Source of the DNA: Limnochorda sp. LNt
GTDB taxonomy: Bacteria; Bacillota; Limnochordia; Limnochordales; Geochordaceae
Length of the DNA stretch: 64,000 nt
Assembly: GCF_035593265.1 (NCBI RefSeq)
Contig: NZ_CP141614.1
Coordinates: 2,356,001-2,420,000, forward strand
Direction: 5' to 3'
The notes beneath the pieces were generated by a model that worked only from the letters and a program-made list of their open reading frames with translations, ran no database searches and was not told the DNA's origin. Of this stretch, positions 61,434 through 64,000 are shown one piece after another. Made by a program: the position numbers and the translations under genes. The first letter of the stretch is position 1; each line of letters starts with the position of its first letter.

Positions 61434-62588
61434 TCAGTAGACGAACTCCTGGATGAAGTAGTAAGACCAGCGAGCCCCCCGTCCCAGCCGGATCCCCGAG
61501 AGCAGGGCCTCGGCCTGCTCCCGCTCCTCCCGTGGGGAGAGGGGCACGACCCCGTCGGCACGGGCCCTGGCCTCGTAGGGCGATCCGGGAGCCACCACCA
61601 GCGGCGACAGGTAGAGACGGTCGCCGGGGCCCAGCTCCATGGCGTTGACCACCTCGATGCTGGCCCGCACGTGCTCCTCGGCGAAGGCCCGCCCCCCTGC
61701 GCCGACCATCAGGATGATGCCGACGCCCACCCCTGCCTCCTTGAGGGCCCGCACCGTGGCCAGGGCGTCGGCGACGGTCCCGGGCTTCTCCAGCCACCGC
61801 ACCAGGCGCTCGCTGCCGGACTCGAGGCCGATGTAGACGCCGCGCAAGCCCGCGCGCACCAGCGCCGCCCACTCGGCAGGCCGCTTGCGTCGCCCGGTGA
61901 AGGCGTCGAGGAAGCCGTAGACCTCGCGCCCCGGCAGCGCCTGCCCCGCCAGCTCGAGCGCGGCGGCCAGCCGGCGGGTCGGGAGCAGCAAGGCGTTGGC
62001 GTCGCCCAGGAAGATGGTGTGGCGGCGAGCCAGGCCCGCCCCGAAGAAGGCCCGCACCTCCTCCACGTGCTGGCGGAAGCGGGCCAGGGGCCGTACCTCG
62101 AACGGCCGGTCCCGGTAGAAGGTGCAGAAGGTGCAACGGTTGTGCCAGCAGCCCCAGGTCAACTGGAGCACCACGGACAGATACTGGTCGGGCGGCAGGA
62201 TGCCGATGGGCCGGTAGACCTGGCGGAAGCGCCGGGCATCGGCCTCGAGCGCCTCCCAGTCCATGACCGGGAGGGCCGGGTGACCGGCCCGGGCGGCTGC
62301 CGCCACGGTCTCGACGGCCCTCGCCACCCACTCCCGGGCCTCGCCGGGGGCCAGCCACCGGCGGGCCCGGCGGGAGAGCCCGGAGGCTTGCGGGTCGCGA
62401 CGCCGCTCCAGGAAGCGCTGGTCCAGACCGCGCCGCACCCCCGCGCCGTCCAGGTAGGCCTCCACCAGACGGCCCTCGAGGTCCAGCGTGAACAGGCACC
62501 GGCTGCCCACGCCGGCCTCGGCCCAGCCGTCCCGCAGGCGGCTCCAGGCACCGTCGGGCAGCGCACGGGCCACGCCGCTCACTCCCAT
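61434..62588 (-). CDS. Radical SAM protein
   Basis: 384 aa. The 4Fe-4S site is [20 protein letters not shown] (C-x4-C-x2-C, as in the CxWNKCxFC subgroup of B12-less radical SAM enzymes). [20 protein letters not shown] and [20 protein letters not shown] are the barrel's later motifs. Residues 1-100 form a separate N-terminal part not seen in the shorter members. The reaction is unknown. Its ATG at 62588 overlaps the thyX stop by 10 nt. Confidence 0.88.
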   Translation of the reverse strand: MGVSGVARALPDGAWSRLRDGWAEAGVGSRCLFTLDLEGRLVEAYLDGAGVRRGLDQRFLERRRDPQASGLSRRARRWLAPGEAREWVARAVETVAAAARAGHPALPVMDWEALEADARRFRQVYRPIGILPPDQYLSVVLQLTWGCWHNRCTFCTFYRDRPFEVRPLARFRQHVEEVRAFFGAGLARRHTIFLGDANALLLPTRRLAAALELAGQALPGREVYGFLDAFTGRRKRPAEWAALVRAGLRGVYIGLESGSERLVRWLEKPGTVADALATVRALKEAGVGVGIILMVGAGGRAFAEEHVRASIEVVNAMELGPGDRLYLSPLVVAPGSPYEARARADGVVPLSPREEREQAEALLSGIRLGRGARWSYYFIQEFVY

Positions 62589-63337
62589 GCGTACCGCGGC
62601 TCGGCCACCTCGGCGCCGTCGGGCGTGCGCGTGATCTCGAAGTCACCGAAGATCGCGGGAGCCTCGGCCTGCAGGATCCGCAGGGCGGCGACGGCCACCC
62701 GCCGGATCTCGGGATCGGCGTGCACGGAGGCCCTCATGCGGATGAAGTGGCGCCACGCGCGGAAGTTGCCCGTCATCACCAGCGCCGTCTCGGTGGCGTT
62801 GGGCAGCACCGAGCGGGCGGCCTGCCGGGCCACCTTGCGACGCAGGGAAGGGTCGGGCACCGAGGCGTAACGAGCCCGCAGGCGCTCCACCAGGCGCGCG
62901 TAGGCGTCGCGGGCCGCCTGCGCCACCTCCCCCAGGATGCGCTCGGCCTCCTCGTCGCCGGCCAGGCCCGGGGGCAGCACCATGCGGGCGCTGGCTTCGT
63001 CCACATAGCGCTGGCTCACCTGGCTGTAGCTGAAGTGGCGGTGTCGCACGATCTCGTGAGAGCAGGCCCGCGAGATGTGCTCGATGAGGAGGCTGGCGCT
63101 GGCGTGCTCGATGACGCTCAGGTGCCCCTGCGTCAGGAGGTTGTCGATGTACTGGGCGTTGGTGCGCCGGCTCGGGTTGTGAAAGGATCGGTAGCAAAGC
63201 CGCCCGGCGAACTCCACCAGCTGCTGGGCCGGGTTGTCGGTGTCGGTCTCCCAGGCGATGTGATCGGGCTTGAAGAAGCGGGTGATGCCGATGAGCGTCA
63301 CCCGAGGCTCCCGGATCCACTCCTGATCCGGCTGCAC
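62579..63337 (-). CDS. thyX: Flavin-dependent thymidylate synthase ThyX
   Basis: 252 aa from GTG 63337. The ThyX signature RHRHFSYSQVSQRY is complete (RHRx7S), with EHASASLLIEHISRACSHEI before it and LPNATETALVMTGNFRAWRH after. It makes dTMP from dUMP with FAD and NADPH, with no need of a separate dihydrofolate reductase. The length is typical. The gene lies divergent from dxr. Confidence 0.95.
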   Translation of the reverse strand: MQPDQEWIREPRVTLIGITRFFKPDHIAWETDTDNPAQQLVEFAGRLCYRSFHNPSRRTNAQYIDNLLTQGHLSVIEHASASLLIEHISRACSHEIVRHRHFSYSQVSQRYVDEASARMVLPPGLAGDEEAERILGEVAQAARDAYARLVERLRARYASVPDPSLRRKVARQAARSVLPNATETALVMTGNFRAWRHFIRMRASVHADPEIRRVAVAALRILQAEAPAIFGDFEITRTPDGAEVAEPRYAWE

Positions 63338-63463
63338 GGCGCTCGCCCCCTCCTGCCGGCCCCTGGCGGGGCCGCCCCCCCATCGTAACCCTTCGGTGCG
63401 CGACCGACCAAGGCCTGGGCGCCCGCTCCCTCCTCGTCGCGGCCTCGCCCGGCCCGGGCTCGC

Positions 63464-63492
63464 TTCCCGCTACGGCAACGGACGGCTATAAT
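63464..63492 (+). promoter_or_regulatory. Candidate promoter for dxr
   Basis: Perfect -10 TATAAT at 63487-63492 and a weak -35 TTCCCG 17 nt upstream, with a ribosome site GGGGAG 8 nt before the dxr ATG. The leader would be short, about 12-15 nt. Confidence 0.45.
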
Positions 63493-63510
63493 CGGCGGGG
63501 AGCGTGACCG

Positions 63511-64000
63511 ATGGCAGTCCCGCACGATCGACGCGCCACGTCGGGCCCCAAGCGGCTGGCCGTCCTCGGCAGCACCGGTTCGCTGGGGATCCAGGTGCTG
63601 GAGCTGTGCGAGCGCTTCGCCGACCGCTTGCAGGTGGTGGCCCTGGCCGCCTCGGGGCGCCGCCAGGAGCTGCTGGGCCAGCAGGTGCGGCGCTTTCGGC
63701 CACAGCTGGTCGCGGTGGGCGACGCAACGGCCCCCATCGGCGACGCCCTGCGCGACGCCGCTGGAGCCGCCCGGGTGGTGCACGGCCCCGACGGTCTGGT
63801 GGAGGCGGCCGTCCATCCCGACGTCGACCTGGTGGTGGTGCTGACGGTGGGGATGGCCGGGCTGGCCCCGACCCTGGCCGCCCTCGAGGCCGGCAAGCGG
63901 GTGGCGCTGGGCAACAAGGAGGTGCTGGTGGCCGCCGGCGAGCTCCTGCCGGGGGCACGCCTGGTGGCAGAGGGTCGGCTCCTGCCCGTCGACTCCGAGC
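63511..64000 (+). CDS. dxr: 1-deoxy-D-xylulose 5-phosphate reductoisomerase (partial)
   Basis: The first 163 residues are present; the gene runs off the window. The NADPH loop RLAVLGSTGSLGIQVLELCE and the KRVALGNKEVLVAAGELLPG segment (NKE) identify Dxr, the second enzyme of the methylerythritol phosphate isoprenoid route. ATG 63511 follows GGGGAG by 8 nt. Nothing is abnormal in the visible part. Confidence 0.93.
   Translation, partial: MAVPHDRRATSGPKRLAVLGSTGSLGIQVLELCERFADRLQVVALAASGRRQELLGQQVRRFRPQLVAVGDATAPIGDALRDAAGAARVVHGPDGLVEAAVHPDVDLVVVLTVGMAGLAPTLAALEAGKRVALGNKEVLVAAGELLPGARLVAEGRLLPVDSE

Noticed and set aside
1-64000. tRNA, rRNA or CRISPR arrays
   Set aside because: No cloverleaf with T-loop sequence, no rRNA stretches, and no regularly spaced direct repeats were seen by eye.

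Overview
This window looks like a chromosome segment of a high-GC, flagellated, probably spore-forming member of the Firmicutes (Bacillota) that also builds an outer membrane. The Bacillus-like evidence is a comFA / comFC / yvyF / flgM / flgN / flgK / flgL / fliW / csrA block beside a DegS-DegU-type two-component pair, a SAM-I riboswitch before metK, ThyX and a small Spo0E-like protein. The outer-membrane evidence is a FadL/PorV-like barrel protein ending in phenylalanine, a second secreted barrel-like protein interrupted by an insertion sequence, and two operons that each couple small secreted beta-sandwich proteins to a PapD-like protein and a very large barrel-like protein. The diderm class Limnochordia would fit all of this. 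That assignment is inference, since no rRNA or marker gene is present.

Layout. 1-5.3 kb (minus): late-flagellar and competence operon. 5.5-13.3 kb (minus): cysteine synthase, ComFA, a hexapeptide acyltransferase, a Gfo/Idh/MocA oxidoreductase, a frameshifted RecD2 helicase and a small LuxR-type regulator. 13.6-16.6 kb (minus): DegU/DegS-like pair and methylthioadenosine phosphorylase. 16.8-25.6 kb: an operon running subunit -> PapD-like protein -> 1226-aa barrel (locus A), then a GT2 glycosyltransferase, a BshB1-like deacetylase and an uncharacterised protein. 25.8-28.6 kb: riboswitch, metK, ahcY. 28.6-34.3 kb: M20 peptidase, hydroxyacid dehydrogenase, HpaI-type aldolase, Wzz-like protein and a DapB-N dehydrogenase. 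34.4-37.4 kb: an outer-membrane protein gene split by a 1904-bp insertion sequence with a 7-bp target duplication. 37.6-50.6 kb: Spo0E-like protein, PorV-like protein, GGDEF protein, HD hydrolases, rhomboid protease, FmdB-type protein, a lipoprotein, SDR, inositol-phosphatase family, P1 peptidase and coaBC. 50.7-55.4 kb (plus): locus B, a second set of secreted subunits, PapD-like protein and barrel. 55.4-64 kb: a truncated ornithine-cyclodeaminase remnant, aminotransferase, quinone-oxidoreductase-type MDR, FAA hydrolase, CofE-like ligase, ilvD, radical SAM protein, thyX and the start of dxr.

Genes are tightly packed, and successive genes often overlap by 4 nt (ATGA, GTGA or TTGA), which suggests translational coupling. 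The most interesting content is the pair of secreted-subunit / PapD-like / giant-barrel loci. They resemble chaperone-usher systems in layout but carry extra Ig-like and carboxypeptidase-regulatory-like domains in a different order in each locus.

Several otherwise well-conserved genes (recD2, the locus B barrel, the transposase and the small LuxR protein) are broken only by single-base length changes, nearly all in short homopolymers. This may be sequencing error rather than biology and should be checked before anything is called a pseudogene. No rRNA, tRNA or CRISPR array was seen.
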